A stretch of DNA of 64,000 nt from an uncultured SAR86 cluster bacterium (lineage in GTDB: Bacteria > Pseudomonadota > Gammaproteobacteria > Magnimaribacterales > D2472), in NCBI GenBank assembly GCA_902608115.1, contig CACLMT010000001.1, positions 130,484 through 194,483 of the forward strand. Direction: 5' to 3'. The notes under the pieces were generated by a model. The model was not told where the DNA came from and searched no databases. It worked only from the letters and a program-made list of their open reading frames with translations. Positions 54,657 through 64,000 of this stretch are shown here, in pieces; position 1 is the first letter of the stretch, and each line of letters opens with the position of its first letter. The position numbers and the translations under genes were made by a program.

Positions 54657-57050
54657 TTAATTGTGAGAGGAAAGACTTTGATTCCTCTTTAGTAAATCTT
54701 GCATCAGATTTTTTGGATTACTTCTTGAGGCTCGTGGCTTTAATCGTGCCGGAATCAAACGAGTCGGGTAATAATTATTCTCTATTTCTGTATCACCTAT
54801 TTCCCAAAATGGATCAATAATAGCTTGAGTGATTTTAATTTTAGAACGTTTTAACCATTTTGTTTTGCGGGGATTTTTTCTCCATATTTCTACAGGTATT
54901 CTTATTAGTTCTTTGTTGCCATCCTCATAGGTAATTTCTAATGGAATAGGCATTATCAATCCTCCTTCATTAGAAAACTCAAAGATATAATAATCTTCTT
55001 CTTTTTCTAATGCTTCAACTAAAGCTTTTTTCTTCCATTCAGGGTCACTGTCATTTTTATCATAAAGATCATCAAGAATTTCTTTATAATCTCGCATTTC
55101 TCTATCAGAGGGGGTGAATTCATCATATTGATCATATATATCTAAGAGCTCAGGTCTTACAACAACTCTAGTTTCAATTTCAGCTGTTTCATTTCTCTGA
55201 TCATGAAGAATTATCGGTTCATTTTTTAAATCAATACGATCTTTCGTGAGATCTACTTGAGGATCTAATGTATCAAGAGTTGCAATATGAATATTATTTA
55301 ATGAAATATCTACATGGTCAGTGCTGTAAAACCAACCCCTCCAAAACCAATCTAAATCTACACCAGAAGACTCTTCCATAGTTCTAAAGAAATCATATGG
55401 AGTAGGCCTTTTAAACTTCCAACGATTTGCATATTCTTTAAATGCTTGATCAAATAACTCCCTTCCAAGTATTGTTTCTCTTAATACAACTAAAGCAGTA
55501 GCAGGTTTAGCATAAGCATTATTACCAAATTGAAGCAGAGATTCTGAATTTGTCATTATTGGAACTTGATTTCTACTAGACATAAAATCTGTAATCCATC
55601 TAGGTTCGCCTCTGTCAGAGCGATAGTTTATATCCCATTCTTTTTCAGCTAAATATTGAATAAAGGTATTAAGACCTTCATCCATCCATGTCCATTGTCG
55701 TTCATCTGAATTAACTATCATTGGAAAATAAATGTGACCAATCTCATGTATGACCACCCCAATTAGAAACTCCTTCTCACTTCTTGAATATGTACGGGTA
55801 CCATCTTCTTCTAACTCCGTTCTGGGACCATTAAAAGTGATCATAGGGTATTCCATACCGCCTACGGGACCATTAATACTTTGAGCTGTGGGGTAAGGGT
55901 AGTCAAAAGAGTATTTTGAATAAACTTTCATAGTATGCATTACTGCTTCAGTTGAATATTTTGACCACAATGGTTCTCCTTCATTTGGATAAAAAGACAT
56001 TGCCATAACTAATGGATTGTCTTTGGAATCTTGTCTAAATCCTGCGGCATCCCAAATAAACTTTCTTGAGCTCGTCCAAGCAAAATCTCTTACATTTTCT
56101 GCTTTAAAAATCCAAGTTTTTGTTTGAGTGTTTTTTTCTAACTCATTCTTGAGGGCTTCTTCTGGTGTAATTATAAAAATAGGTTTTTCTGATTTCTTTG
56201 CTTTGAGCATTCTTTTCTTTTGCGTTGCACTTAATACATCATTATCGTTAATCAGGACTCCAGTAGCTGCAACCACGTGATCTGATGGCACAGTTATCTC
56301 AACCTCGTAATTACCAAATTCCAGAGTAAATTCACCATTTCCAATGAATTCTTTGTTATGCCAGCCTTCATAATCACTAAAAACCGTTACTCTCGGATAC
56401 CATTGGGCTAAGAGAAAAATATCATTTCCATCAGCGAATGATTCATATCCATTCCTCGCTCTTACAGCATTTTCTTCGACTAAAGCATATGACCAAGAAA
56501 TATTAATTTCGGTAGATTCCTTTGGTTTTAATGGTTTTTCAAGGTTTAAACGGATGTGAGTTCCTACTAAAAATGTTTGAGCAACTTTATTATTTATTTT
56601 GAAAGAAAGATCTCTAAATCCCCCATTAAAGTTATCCATAAAATTTTGTCTTCTCAAGGTAGAGAAATCTACGCTCTTGTTTTCTCCCCACCATGGGCGA
56701 GTAAGATTGTTAATGGAATCTTGCTTAAAAATATTTTGATCTAATTGAATCCAAATATAATTTAATGTTAACGGTGAGTTATTTGTATACTTTATTGTTT
56801 CTGTACCTGAAACACTTCTTGAAGTTTCATCAAGCTTGATTTTGATCTTATAATCTGCCCTTTGTTGCCAGTAATCAGGACCGGGCTCGCCTGTTGCTGG
56901 CCTAGATAAGTTTGGCGAAGGGAATGATTCATCCAATTGGCGGAACTTGTCTTCAAACAAACCTTTTGATTGATCAATTTCTGCTAAGGATAATTGAATA
57001 AAGCTTAAGAGAAATATTGAAATAAAAATTTTATTTATTGCTTTGATCAT
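54657..57050 (-). CDS. M1-family metallopeptidase, exported
   Basis: About 797 residues from the ATG at 57050, which is followed by a signal sequence (MIKAINKIFISIFLLSFIQLS); an upstream start would add 13 residues. Zinc motif HEIGH with the downstream glutamate in WTWMDEGLNTFIQYLAEKEW (gluzincin), and GGMEYPMITF for the exopeptidase site. C-terminal region about 640-680 includes the segment duplicated in the MBL gene, and its context here reads as native. Stop region and upstream small gene overlap by 20 bases. Confidence 0.88.
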   Translation of the reverse strand: MIKAINKIFISIFLLSFIQLSLAEIDQSKGLFEDKFRQLDESFPSPNLSRPATGEPGPDYWQQRADYKIKIKLDETSRSVSGTETIKYTNNSPLTLNYIWIQLDQNIFKQDSINNLTRPWWGENKSVDFSTLRRQNFMDNFNGGFRDLSFKINNKVAQTFLVGTHIRLNLEKPLKPKESTEINISWSYALVEENAVRARNGYESFADGNDIFLLAQWYPRVTVFSDYEGWHNKEFIGNGEFTLEFGNYEVEITVPSDHVVAATGVLINDNDVLSATQKKRMLKAKKSEKPIFIITPEEALKNELEKNTQTKTWIFKAENVRDFAWTSSRKFIWDAAGFRQDSKDNPLVMAMSFYPNEGEPLWSKYSTEAVMHTMKVYSKYSFDYPYPTAQSINGPVGGMEYPMITFNGPRTELEEDGTRTYSRSEKEFLIGVVIHEIGHIYFPMIVNSDERQWTWMDEGLNTFIQYLAEKEWDINYRSDRGEPRWITDFMSSRNQVPIMTNSESLLQFGNNAYAKPATALVVLRETILGRELFDQAFKEYANRWKFKRPTPYDFFRTMEESSGVDLDWFWRGWFYSTDHVDISLNNIHIATLDTLDPQVDLTKDRIDLKNEPIILHDQRNETAEIETRVVVRPELLDIYDQYDEFTPSDREMRDYKEILDDLYDKNDSDPEWKKKALVEALEKEEDYYIFEFSNEGGLIMPIPLEITYEDGNKELIRIPVEIWRKNPRKTKWLKRSKIKITQAIIDPFWEIGDTEIENNYYPTRLIPARLKPRASRSNPKNLMQDLLKRNQSLSSHN
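55009..55109 (-). repeat. 101-bp repeat, copy 2 (within the M1 peptidase gene)
   Basis: Partner of 53060-53160 (one mismatch). Here it lies inside a continuous peptidase frame, so this copy is probably the source. Confidence 0.95.
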
Positions 57051-57240
57051 CAACTTCTTCAGCCTCTCCTTCAATAATTTTTGAGCCATCCCTTTTTTGA
57101 TAAAAATTTGGTTTGCGAGATCTAAACCAATTTATTCGGTCGTCTCGATCTGTCTGCTTTTTTGATGCTCGAATTTTCCCTAAATTCATGAATACCATTA
57201 ACGAGACGATTGCCAACAAACTAAATAAAATCGTATTCAT
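57031..57240 (-). CDS. Small membrane protein, unknown
   Basis: 69 residues. One N-terminal membrane helix (about 3-20, TILFSLLAIVSLMVFMNLG) then a charged, basic-to-acidic tail (KIRASKKQTDRDDR ... EGEAEEVDDQSNK). Overlaps the M1 peptidase start by 20 bases and follows the Bax-inhibitor-like gene by 8 bases, so it sits in a three-gene run. Confidence 0.6.
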   Translation of the reverse strand: MNTILFSLLAIVSLMVFMNLGKIRASKKQTDRDDRINWFRSRKPNFYQKRDGSKIIEGEAEEVDDQSNK

Positions 57241-57248
57241 TTAATTGA

Positions 57249-57995
57249 TTATCTGCTTCTTAATTTCATTAATAATCTTAAGATTTCTAGATACAGCCAT
57301 ACCAAGGTGACCATCAAAGAAAATGCTCCATACCATTCCATATATTTTGGTAGGCCTTGTTCAGCACCTTCTTCAATAAAATCAAAATCTAGAACTAGGT
57401 TTAAGGCTGCTATACCAACTACAAACAACGAGAAACCTATCCCCAAAAGACCATTGGAGTGAATAAAGCCAATGCCTGAACCAAAAAAAGACATGATAAA
57501 GCTGACTATGTACAGCAGCATAATCCCCATTGTTGCTGAGAATATCATTAACCTAAAATTTTCAGTTGGCTTTATAATTCCACTTTTATAGCAAAATAGT
57601 AAAGATGCAAGGATTCCAAATGTTAAGCCAATAGCTTGGATAGCAATTCCTGGGTAGGCCGCTTCCGCAAATACTGTAATGCCACCTAAGGCCATGCCTT
57701 CAAATGCAGCATAAAAAGGTGCTGTTGAGCCAGCTTTATCAGGACTTCTAAAAATTGTTACAAGTGCTAGTATTAATCCAATAAGAAACCCCGGCCATAT
57801 TAGCGCTGGTATATTCCATCCTAAGAAGGCTCCTCCAAAACACAAGGCAAGTAAAATAGCCGTTCTATTCACTGCACCATCTAATGTCATTCTTTCTGCG
57901 AGAGGAATAGAGTCTGAATTAATATTATTAAAATTTTTGGTAAATGCTGGGTTACCAGATCGACCAAAGGTATTTAGGGCAGAATGTTTTGACAT
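57249..57995 (-). CDS. Bax inhibitor-1/YccA-like membrane protein
   Basis: 248 residues with about seven membrane segments. MTLDGAVNRTAILLALCFGGAFLGW and the SGNPAFTKNFN lead resemble the COG4760 group of this superfamily (uncharacterised YccA-like). Role unknown; family members include calcium-leak and FtsH-substrate proteins. First gene of the run with the small membrane protein and the M1 peptidase. Confidence 0.83.
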   Translation of the reverse strand: MSKHSALNTFGRSGNPAFTKNFNNINSDSIPLAERMTLDGAVNRTAILLALCFGGAFLGWNIPALIWPGFLIGLILALVTIFRSPDKAGSTAPFYAAFEGMALGGITVFAEAAYPGIAIQAIGLTFGILASLLFCYKSGIIKPTENFRLMIFSATMGIMLLYIVSFIMSFFGSGIGFIHSNGLLGIGFSLFVVGIAALNLVLDFDFIEEGAEQGLPKYMEWYGAFSLMVTLVWLYLEILRLLMKLRSR

Positions 57996-58058
57996 GTTTT
58001 GTTCTCCTGTAAAAAAGTCATTATGAATTACTTATGGTCTGATAGACAAATTTAAAGA

Positions 58059-59096
58059 CTAAAGTTGATTAATCCATTTTTCTATTAATAGAATTCCTTC
58101 CGCATCAGAAAGAGCTCGTCCAGATTCAGGCATCATAATGCCTGGATCAAGTGATAGCATTCGGTAAAGTAAAATAGACTCATCGGCATGACCAGGAACG
58201 ATTGAATATCTCAGATTACCGCTTGCGCGACCAGCTGCTACGGGTTTTTTAAAAATACCCAGCTTTTCTTTTGAATTTTCAGTGAGGTTTAAATAGAGCC
58301 CGGTAGTATCAGCTGAGCCACCGGGAATATGACAATGCCCACAATTAATGTCCAGATAAGCCCTGGCTCGATCTTCCAGTAATACATCTTCATTTAAATA
58401 ACTCTGTATGTAGTTTTCATCATAGCTTTGATCAATCCATCCTTGAGCTGCCCAATAAAGGATTTGGTTCATTTCATTGTTTTTATATTGAACTAATTTA
58501 TTCATATTTCTAACTTTAGGTCCTAAAGGAATAATAGCTTTATTAATTTGATGGCATTCTTTACATTGGTTTTGATTGGGGGCTCTATAACGCACATCAA
58601 CTATCTCACCTTCTGAATTTACAAATGATGTAGGAATTGTTGCTCCTGCAATTGTTCTTTTAGCGTCTGTTTGTTCTTTATTCCATATGTAGCTAATTGT
58701 TTTCCAGCCTGAATTGGCATGAATTAATAATCTGGTTTCTAATAACTGTGGATTCAAGGATCCATTTGTATTTAGATAAGCAAAGGTTTTAATTAGGATT
58801 GATCCAACCGGAAAAAGGAAAACCTTATCTTTTTCATAACCTAATTTTTTACCTTCTGGAATATACACAAAACGTAATTTATCTGAGTAATCTGAGAACA
58901 AAGGACTCGAAAGAGAATAAGGGTGAACATTCTCAGCAGGTATTTGGTTGGTCATATCTTTAAAGAATCCATAAGCAGATAACTGTTGGGGGATTGTCTC
59001 TGATAAGATAAGATCCTGATTGACTCCAGCATTTACTTGGATAGAAAAACTCAAAAATATAATTGTATGGAGTAGAGGTTTTTTAAAAATTCTCAT
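58059..59096 (-). CDS. SO2930-type diheme cytochrome, exported
   Basis: 345 residues with a signal sequence (about 1-24) and two CxxCH heme sites, CKECH (about residue 180) and CGHCH (about 256). Ends in a region with SDAEGILLIEKW. The arrangement fits the SO2930/HNE_0200-type family, typically encoded beside a beta-helix protein, as here. Likely a periplasmic electron carrier or oxidase partner. Confidence 0.85.
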   Translation of the reverse strand: MRIFKKPLLHTIIFLSFSIQVNAGVNQDLILSETIPQQLSAYGFFKDMTNQIPAENVHPYSLSSPLFSDYSDKLRFVYIPEGKKLGYEKDKVFLFPVGSILIKTFAYLNTNGSLNPQLLETRLLIHANSGWKTISYIWNKEQTDAKRTIAGATIPTSFVNSEGEIVDVRYRAPNQNQCKECHQINKAIIPLGPKVRNMNKLVQYKNNEMNQILYWAAQGWIDQSYDENYIQSYLNEDVLLEDRARAYLDINCGHCHIPGGSADTTGLYLNLTENSKEKLGIFKKPVAAGRASGNLRYSIVPGHADESILLYRMLSLDPGIMMPESGRALSDAEGILLIEKWINQL

Positions 59097-60321
59097 TAAA
59101 TACTACTTTTGGAAGCGGTTTTATTACTCCATCATATTCGCTTATGTCTGTAATAGCTGGGTTAAAGAAAGGAAGCATAAATTTTATTGGGTTGATTGCA
59201 AGGATTGAGGCGTTTTCATTATTTGAGATAATTAATTTTTCACCTTCTGGTTGACCAAAAAAGATTTGTGTAAGAGGGACAATGCCATCCCAAAAAATAT
59301 CTGGCATATCTCCATTAGACAAATCAAAAAGAATTTGAGCTAATTCTCCTTTTGACGTATCTGGTTTAAATCCAGTTCTGCCAAATTGATTGTTATGAAT
59401 TTGAATTGATTTAGGATGAGGGTAGTATTTTTCATCCTCAAAATCAGAACCATAGGTAACAATCGCAATATTGACGGTGCCATTCTCACCTATAAGATTA
59501 TCAAAAATTTCTACGTCTGAATTAGCCTGAATAATTATTCCAGTTCCGCTTGGAACTTCGCCTACAATATTACCTTCTGGAGCAAAGTTTGGAGTGTTGT
59601 TATTAATAGATTGATTATTAAAAACCCTTACATTATGTCCTCCCTGTTGAGGTAATCCAGGTAAGTCAAACACCAAAATTCCCCCAGTATTATGGGTCGC
59701 AATATTATTATAAACATCTGCATAGTAAGAGTTTTCTACCTCAATTCCAGCTACGTTATATTCCGCTCTACTATTTCTAATAATGATATTTTGTGATTGA
59801 CCCACATAGATCCCAGCATCTGAAGCTCCAATAGCAACACATCCATCAATTAAGACATTTTTAGATTCTACGGGATATAGCCCATATGCTCCATTTTGGG
59901 GATCTGGGCCATTAGTCCATTCTGTTTTTACTCGAAGAAATTTAATATTTTCAACGCCCTTTACTTTAATAGCATCTCCGTTAGCATCATGAATTGAAAA
60001 ATCTTGCAGCGTGACATTATCAGATGTAACACTAAGACCCTGGGCACCACTTTTTTGGTTTTTAAAGTCTAGTATTGTTTGATGCATGCCTTCGCCCTCT
60101 ATTTGGACATTATCCACATCCAATGAAAGCGAATCTTCGAGGATAAAAGTTCCAGCAGTAAGACGAATTACATCACCCGGTTCTGCTAAGATCAGAGCCT
60201 CTTGGATTTCTTCATAGGCATTAGAGGAGGGTTGAATAATTTGAATTGAACTAAATACAGCGCCACTTAAAAAGAGGGGCAATATTAAAATTTGTTTAGA
60301 TAGCTTGAGGAATTTCACCAA
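59083..60321 (-). CDS. Parallel beta-helix repeat protein, exported
   Basis: 412 residues. Signal sequence (LSKQILILPLFLSGAVFS) then regular right-handed beta-helix repeats (VENIKFLRVKTEWTN, SQNIIIRNSRAEYNVAGI, NGTVNIAIVTYGSD). Such proteins often bind or cleave polysaccharides or act as scaffolds, but none of those functions is proven. It overlaps the cytochrome gene by 14 bases and the ferritin-like gene by 26. Confidence 0.85.
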   Translation of the reverse strand: MVKFLKLSKQILILPLFLSGAVFSSIQIIQPSSNAYEEIQEALILAEPGDVIRLTAGTFILEDSLSLDVDNVQIEGEGMHQTILDFKNQKSGAQGLSVTSDNVTLQDFSIHDANGDAIKVKGVENIKFLRVKTEWTNGPDPQNGAYGLYPVESKNVLIDGCVAIGASDAGIYVGQSQNIIIRNSRAEYNVAGIEVENSYYADVYNNIATHNTGGILVFDLPGLPQQGGHNVRVFNNQSINNNTPNFAPEGNIVGEVPSGTGIIIQANSDVEIFDNLIGENGTVNIAIVTYGSDFEDEKYYPHPKSIQIHNNQFGRTGFKPDTSKGELAQILFDLSNGDMPDIFWDGIVPLTQIFFGQPEGEKLIISNNENASILAINPIKFMLPFFNPAITDISEYDGVIKPLPKVVFNENF

Positions 60322-61411
60322 ATTTTTCTAGAGGTTTCTCTAGTTCATTCCAATCACATTCAAAGTCATTGGGTTCATTCTCATATTCTAGGAGCCCTAG
60401 TGCTTCAAATTTGGGTCTTATAGAGTCAGTTAAAAGACCTATTCTTGAAAGATTTGGTATTACTCTTGAGAATAGGAAATTCCTAAATGCTGCGTTTGCA
60501 GATGTTGATAATGCAAATTCTCTGGCTTCCTCTTCTGTCATTTTTAGATACTTTTGTAACGTTTTGGTATTAATCAACCGCTCTCTAGAAATAACACAAG
60601 CTTCATATGCAAATTCAGCCCTGTCTTCAATTTCTTCTGGGCTCAAAGTTTTAATAAAGTCTTCAAGATAGTTGATACCAAATGTTACATGCCTTGCCTC
60701 ATCTCTGATGACATAATGTAAAAGTTGGGTAAGAAGGGGATCTTTAGAAAGTTTTTTAAGCATTTGAAAAGCCGCCAAAGCAAGACCTTCTATAATAATT
60801 TGCATCCCTATAAATTTTAGATCCCAGCGTTCGTCAGTAAGAATTTTATCTAATAGTGCTTTTAGATTTGGATTTATTGGGTAATGCATACCAATTTTTT
60901 CTTGTAAGTAACGATTGAAAACTTCAACATGCCTAGCTTCATCAAAAGTTTGGGAGGCTGCATATAACTTTGCATTGTATGTGGGTGCGCATGAAGTAAG
61001 CTGGGATGCAACTAACAAAGCCCCTTGTTCGCCATGGAGAAATTGACTTAAAAGCTCAGCATTATCATGCCTATCAAACTCTATCTTTTCTTTTTCTGAT
61101 AGCGCCTCATAAGCTTCAAGAGTTTGATGGGGAAGATCTTCATCAGCCTCGGTAATAAATTCATCGTCTGGATGAGTATAGTCCCAATTTAGATCTATCG
61201 ACCCATTCCAATTTAGTTCTTTGCCTAGTTCATAAAGCTTTTTTATTCTGGTGTCCGCTGTCGTGTAATCCCAGTTGTATGCTCCTGTAAGGGGTGTTTG
61301 AAATATCTCACAAATATCTTCGATATGCTTTGGTTTTAGGTCTAGCTCGTTGTCAAAATTTTCAAATTGTAAAATGTCCTTTGGAGGGCCATCGGTCTTA
61401 GTAATTTTCAT
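60296..61411 (-). CDS. Ferritin-like diiron protein
   Basis: 371 residues. Two copies of a diiron ligand motif, FDEARHVEVF (about residue 160) and RDEARHVTFGINYL (about 240), with glutamates EQGALLVASQL and EGLALAAFQML in the other helices, form a ferritin-like bundle of the AurF/R2-like type. It would oxidise an organic substrate using oxygen. First gene of an operon with the beta-helix protein and diheme cytochrome, under a palindromic operator. Confidence 0.83.
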   Translation of the reverse strand: MKITKTDGPPKDILQFENFDNELDLKPKHIEDICEIFQTPLTGAYNWDYTTADTRIKKLYELGKELNWNGSIDLNWDYTHPDDEFITEADEDLPHQTLEAYEALSEKEKIEFDRHDNAELLSQFLHGEQGALLVASQLTSCAPTYNAKLYAASQTFDEARHVEVFNRYLQEKIGMHYPINPNLKALLDKILTDERWDLKFIGMQIIIEGLALAAFQMLKKLSKDPLLTQLLHYVIRDEARHVTFGINYLEDFIKTLSPEEIEDRAEFAYEACVISRERLINTKTLQKYLKMTEEEAREFALSTSANAAFRNFLFSRVIPNLSRIGLLTDSIRPKFEALGLLEYENEPNDFECDWNELEKPLEKFGEIPQAI

Positions 61412-61436
61412 TTACGTATTCCTAAAAAGTAAGTGA

Positions 61437-61453
61437 TGTTTACACTGTAAACA
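61437..61453 (-). promoter_or_regulatory. Perfect 17-bp palindrome, probable repressor operator
   Basis: TGTTTACA-C-TGTAAACA, mirror-symmetric except for its central base, 26 bases before the ferritin-like ATG. On the minus strand TTGAAT and, 16 bases on, TATGTT form a weak promoter whose -10 overlaps it. TetR-type regulators often use such sites; none is encoded in the window. Confidence 0.65.
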
Positions 61454-61473
61454 TACCTAGTATAAACCTTTAT

Positions 61474-63243
61474 TCAATTATTGAAAAGTTCAGTGAGTTT
61501 TTCTAGTAAGGCTTCAGCTAATTCTTCGGCTTTATTGATGGTAATAGATCTTTCGTAATATTTAGTTACATCATGACCAATACCAATTGCAAGAAGCTCT
61601 ATATTGCTTTGAGTTTCAATTGTATGAATGATTTGACGAAGGTGGTTGTCAAGAAAATTGCTATGATTAGTTGAAAGTGTGCTGTCATCTACAGGAGCAC
61701 CATCGGATATGACAATTAAAATTTTTCTGTCTTCATTCCGTTTGGACAGTCTTTGATGCGCCCATGCCAAGGCTTCACCATCTACATTTTCTTTTAAAAG
61801 TCCCTCTCTCAACATAATACCAAAACTTTTTCTTGCTCTTCTAAAATTGTCGTCTGCAGATTTAAAAATTATATGACGCAGATCATTTAATCTTCCTGGG
61901 GAGGGTGGACTGCCTTGATTAACCCATGATTTTTTAGATTCCCCGCCTTTCCAATGCTTAGTAGTGAATCCAAGAATCTCTGTCTTGACATAACATCGTT
62001 CTAGAGTGCTTCCAATAATATCTCCGCAGATTGCTGCTAAGCTCATCGACCTGCCCCTCATCGAGCCAGAACTATCTATTAATAGAGATACTACAGTATC
62101 TTTAAACTTGCTTTCACTTTCTTGTTTAAAGCTTAGCGAATTTCCTGGTTTGGTTATCACTCTATGAAGATGAGATGTATCTAATAGACCTTCTTCAAGA
62201 TTATAATTCCAGCTTCTATTTTGTTGTGCCTGCAAAAGCCTTTGTAACCTATTTGCGAGTTTTCCGATAGTTGTTAAATGAGGTGATATAAGTTTGTCTA
62301 AATGTTGTCTTAATCTTTGAGTTTCCTCAGGAGTTGCTATATCAACAGCATTAATAACTTCATCAAATTGAGATGTAAAGATTTTATAGTCTTCATAGTT
62401 AGTTTGATCCATTTCTTCATCAAAATTCCTTGTTAAATCAATTTCTTCGTCTATTGAACTCGAGTCTATTGAAACTTGAGTTTCTTCTAAAATCTCTGAA
62501 TTATCATCAAGTTGATCTTCACTTTGAAACTCAGCTGATTGAATTTCTTGAGTGTCTTCAATTGTTTCATTTATATCATCTTCAATGTCAGATTGATTTT
62601 CTGTGTTTGGGTCTTCTATTGAAGAACCCTCACCATGTGAATCAAGCTCTTGTATGAGCTTTAAATTCTTCAGAAGCCTCAATGCATGATTTTGAAAATC
62701 TTGTTGCGATTTTTGAGCTTTTATTAAGTCTTTACCAGAGCTTTCAATATTGTTTGGGGCAGTAGCTAGAAATGCTTTGACCAATTTGGAGCTATTTTGT
62801 AAAAGCTTTTGACCGCTAATGCTTTTTAGCCAAAGATTGATTGCTAAAGGGTTAATAGCAGGCACTTTATTATCAATGGTTTTTTTTGCTTCAACATCCA
62901 AGTATTGATGAATATTTAATTGAGCTCCAGGAAAATTTTTTCCTCCCAAGATTTCAACTCTTGATAGTTCGAGCTCTCCCAAGAAATCCCTAGTAAGTTT
63001 AGACATTTCTAAATGATTATTATCTTTATGAAATACATGCCAAAATGCTTGAAAGTCTGCTTCACCACGCCATGCATTTATTTGGGTAGAGGATCGAGGG
63101 GGGTGGCTTAAAGAAATTTCTGAAGTAAGAGGTGGACGATTAGAGGGTTTTGAATTAGTTAAGAGATCTTTTTCTTTAGATATAGCTTTAACAGCAGAAA
63201 GAGCAGCTTGCTTAAATTCTTCGCGATCTTTAATCCAGCTCAT
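61474..63243 (-). CDS. cobT: CobT-like von Willebrand A protein
   Basis: 589 residues. A long N-terminal part, then an acidic, low-complexity stretch (about 205-280, Glu/Asp/Ser) and a C-terminal VWA domain with the MIDAS motif [12 protein letters not shown]. Together with CobS it is the chaperone of aerobic cobaltochelatase. No cobN or other cobalamin gene is seen in the window. Start overlaps the cobS stop (TAATG). Confidence 0.88.
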   Translation of the reverse strand: MSWIKDREEFKQAALSAVKAISKEKDLLTNSKPSNRPPLTSEISLSHPPRSSTQINAWRGEADFQAFWHVFHKDNNHLEMSKLTRDFLGELELSRVEILGGKNFPGAQLNIHQYLDVEAKKTIDNKVPAINPLAINLWLKSISGQKLLQNSSKLVKAFLATAPNNIESSGKDLIKAQKSQQDFQNHALRLLKNLKLIQELDSHGEGSSIEDPNTENQSDIEDDINETIEDTQEIQSAEFQSEDQLDDNSEILEETQVSIDSSSIDEEIDLTRNFDEEMDQTNYEDYKIFTSQFDEVINAVDIATPEETQRLRQHLDKLISPHLTTIGKLANRLQRLLQAQQNRSWNYNLEEGLLDTSHLHRVITKPGNSLSFKQESESKFKDTVVSLLIDSSGSMRGRSMSLAAICGDIIGSTLERCYVKTEILGFTTKHWKGGESKKSWVNQGSPPSPGRLNDLRHIIFKSADDNFRRARKSFGIMLREGLLKENVDGEALAWAHQRLSKRNEDRKILIVISDGAPVDDSTLSTNHSNFLDNHLRQIIHTIETQSNIELLAIGIGHDVTKYYERSITINKAEELAEALLEKLTELFNN

Positions 63244-64000
63244 TAATTGTTTTCTGGATTATGGCTCTCAGTCAAATCCTCTCCAAAACATCTTTGAAAG
63301 TACTCAGCTACAATAGGTCTTTCTGATTCATCACATTTATTTAAAAAAGTTATTTGAAAAGAATGTTTGATATCTTTAAAGATTATAAAATTCTGAGCCC
63401 AGGTAATCACTGTTCTTGGAGACATTAAATTCGAGATGTCATCATTAATAAATCCCTGTCTTGTTAAATCTGCTAACTGAATCATATTAATAACAAGAGT
63501 TTTATCCTTTATAGATTTAAGTTCAGGAACTTTTCCCATTACAATACTTAGTTCATGATCTCTTTTAAGATAATTCAGAGTTGATAATATATGCCAGCGA
63601 TCCATTTGGCCTTGGTGAATTTGTTGTGTTCCATGATATAAACCAGTTACATCTCCCATCCCCACAGTATTAGTGGTTGCAAAGAGCCTAAAGCATGGGT
63701 GGGGTGAGATTACACGATTTTGATCAAGTAAAGTAAGTTTTCCATCTACCTCAAGTATCCTTTGGATTACAAACATAACATCTGGTCTACCAGCGTCATA
63801 TTCATCGAAAACAAGTGCTACGGGGTTTTGAATTGACCAGGGTAAAATACCTTCTTTAAACTCAGTAACTTGTTTTTCATCTTTTAAGACAATTGCGTCC
63901 TTTCCGAGCAAGTCAATTCTGCTAATATGACTATCAAGATTAATTCGTACACAAGGCCAGTTTAGTCTGGCAGCAACCTGTTCGATATGAGTTGATTTTC
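63243..64000 (-). CDS. cobS: CobS AAA+ ATPase, 5'-truncated by window end
   Basis: The frame is open to the last base, so the gene extends past the window. Visible from the end of Walker A ([20 protein letters not shown]), then [19 protein letters not shown], Walker [17 protein letters not shown], the sensor region [19 protein letters not shown] and the lid. This is the CobS pattern of a MoxR-like ATPase that remodels the cobaltochelatase complex. Coupled to cobT by TAATG. Confidence 0.93.
   Translation of the reverse strand, partial: KSTHIEQVAARLNWPCVRINLDSHISRIDLLGKDAIVLKDEKQVTEFKEGILPWSIQNPVALVFDEYDAGRPDVMFVIQRILEVDGKLTLLDQNRVISPHPCFRLFATTNTVGMGDVTGLYHGTQQIHQGQMDRWHILSTLNYLKRDHELSIVMGKVPELKSIKDKTLVINMIQLADLTRQGFINDDISNLMSPRTVITWAQNFIIFKDIKHSFQITFLNKCDESERPIVAEYFQRCFGEDLTESHNPENN

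Overview
The window is a gene-dense, AT-rich stretch (roughly one third G+C by eye) of a gammaproteobacterial chromosome. The gene order supports this: fau-6S RNA-zapA facing pepP-ubiH, rpmE divergent from priA, nnr-tsaE-amidase, dksA-pcnB, and erpA/anmK/M23 peptidase/tyrS are all familiar gammaproteobacterial neighbourhoods. The compact spacing, low G+C and the mix of fatty-acid oxidation, acetate uptake, epoxide hydrolase, alpha/beta hydrolases and a TonB receptor suggest an oligotrophic marine lineage such as SAR86. The lineage name is inference; no rRNA gene is present.

Layout. 0-9 kb: end of lnt, an L,D-transpeptidase, a bifunctional fatty-acid oxidation enzyme, a glutathione-peroxidase-like protein behind an unusual structured leader, rpiA, ilvA, an epoxide hydrolase, fau, 6S RNA and zapA (frameshifted in a C8 run). 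9-20 kb: pepP-ubiH, maf, SDR enzymes, rpmB, dut, rpmE, priA, amidase, tsaE and nnr. 20-36 kb: hydrolases, a Nudix/MBL pair, acs, a deoxynucleoside kinase, pcnB, dksA with a histone-H1-like tail, a PfkB kinase, hemL-thiE-hemJ, erpA, anmK, an M23 peptidase, an FAH-family protein and tyrS. 36-39 kb: a membrane protein, a P-loop kinase / nucleotidyltransferase pair and a GT2-GtrA glycosyltransferase.

39.5-44.4 kb is the most accessory-looking part. An intact tRNA-Ile(GAT) gene is followed by two exact partial copies of its 3' end (45 bp at 40.3 kb, 27 bp at 44.4 kb) and one decayed copy at 40.9 kb. They divide the region into cassette-like modules carrying a lipoprotein, membrane proteins, two related membrane-anchored split-barrel-like proteins and a small lipid-type cluster (NmrA-like, CDP-alcohol phosphatidyltransferase, polytopic membrane protein). 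This looks like repeated integration at one tRNA site, but no integrase gene is visible.

44.4-58 kb: FKBP isomerase, fatty acid desaturase, DUF4212/SSS symporter, a nucleotidyltransferase-cupin fusion that appears to lack a canonical start codon, a Fur box with its TonB receptor, tRNA-Ala(TGC), a LOG protein, an MBL-fold protein whose 3' end shares a 101-bp near-identical segment with the nearby M1 peptidase gene, a shikimate kinase and a Bax-inhibitor-like protein. 58-64 kb: a three-gene operon (ferritin-like diiron protein, beta-helix protein, diheme cytochrome) under a perfect 17-bp palindrome, then cobT and the start-truncated cobS, running off the window.
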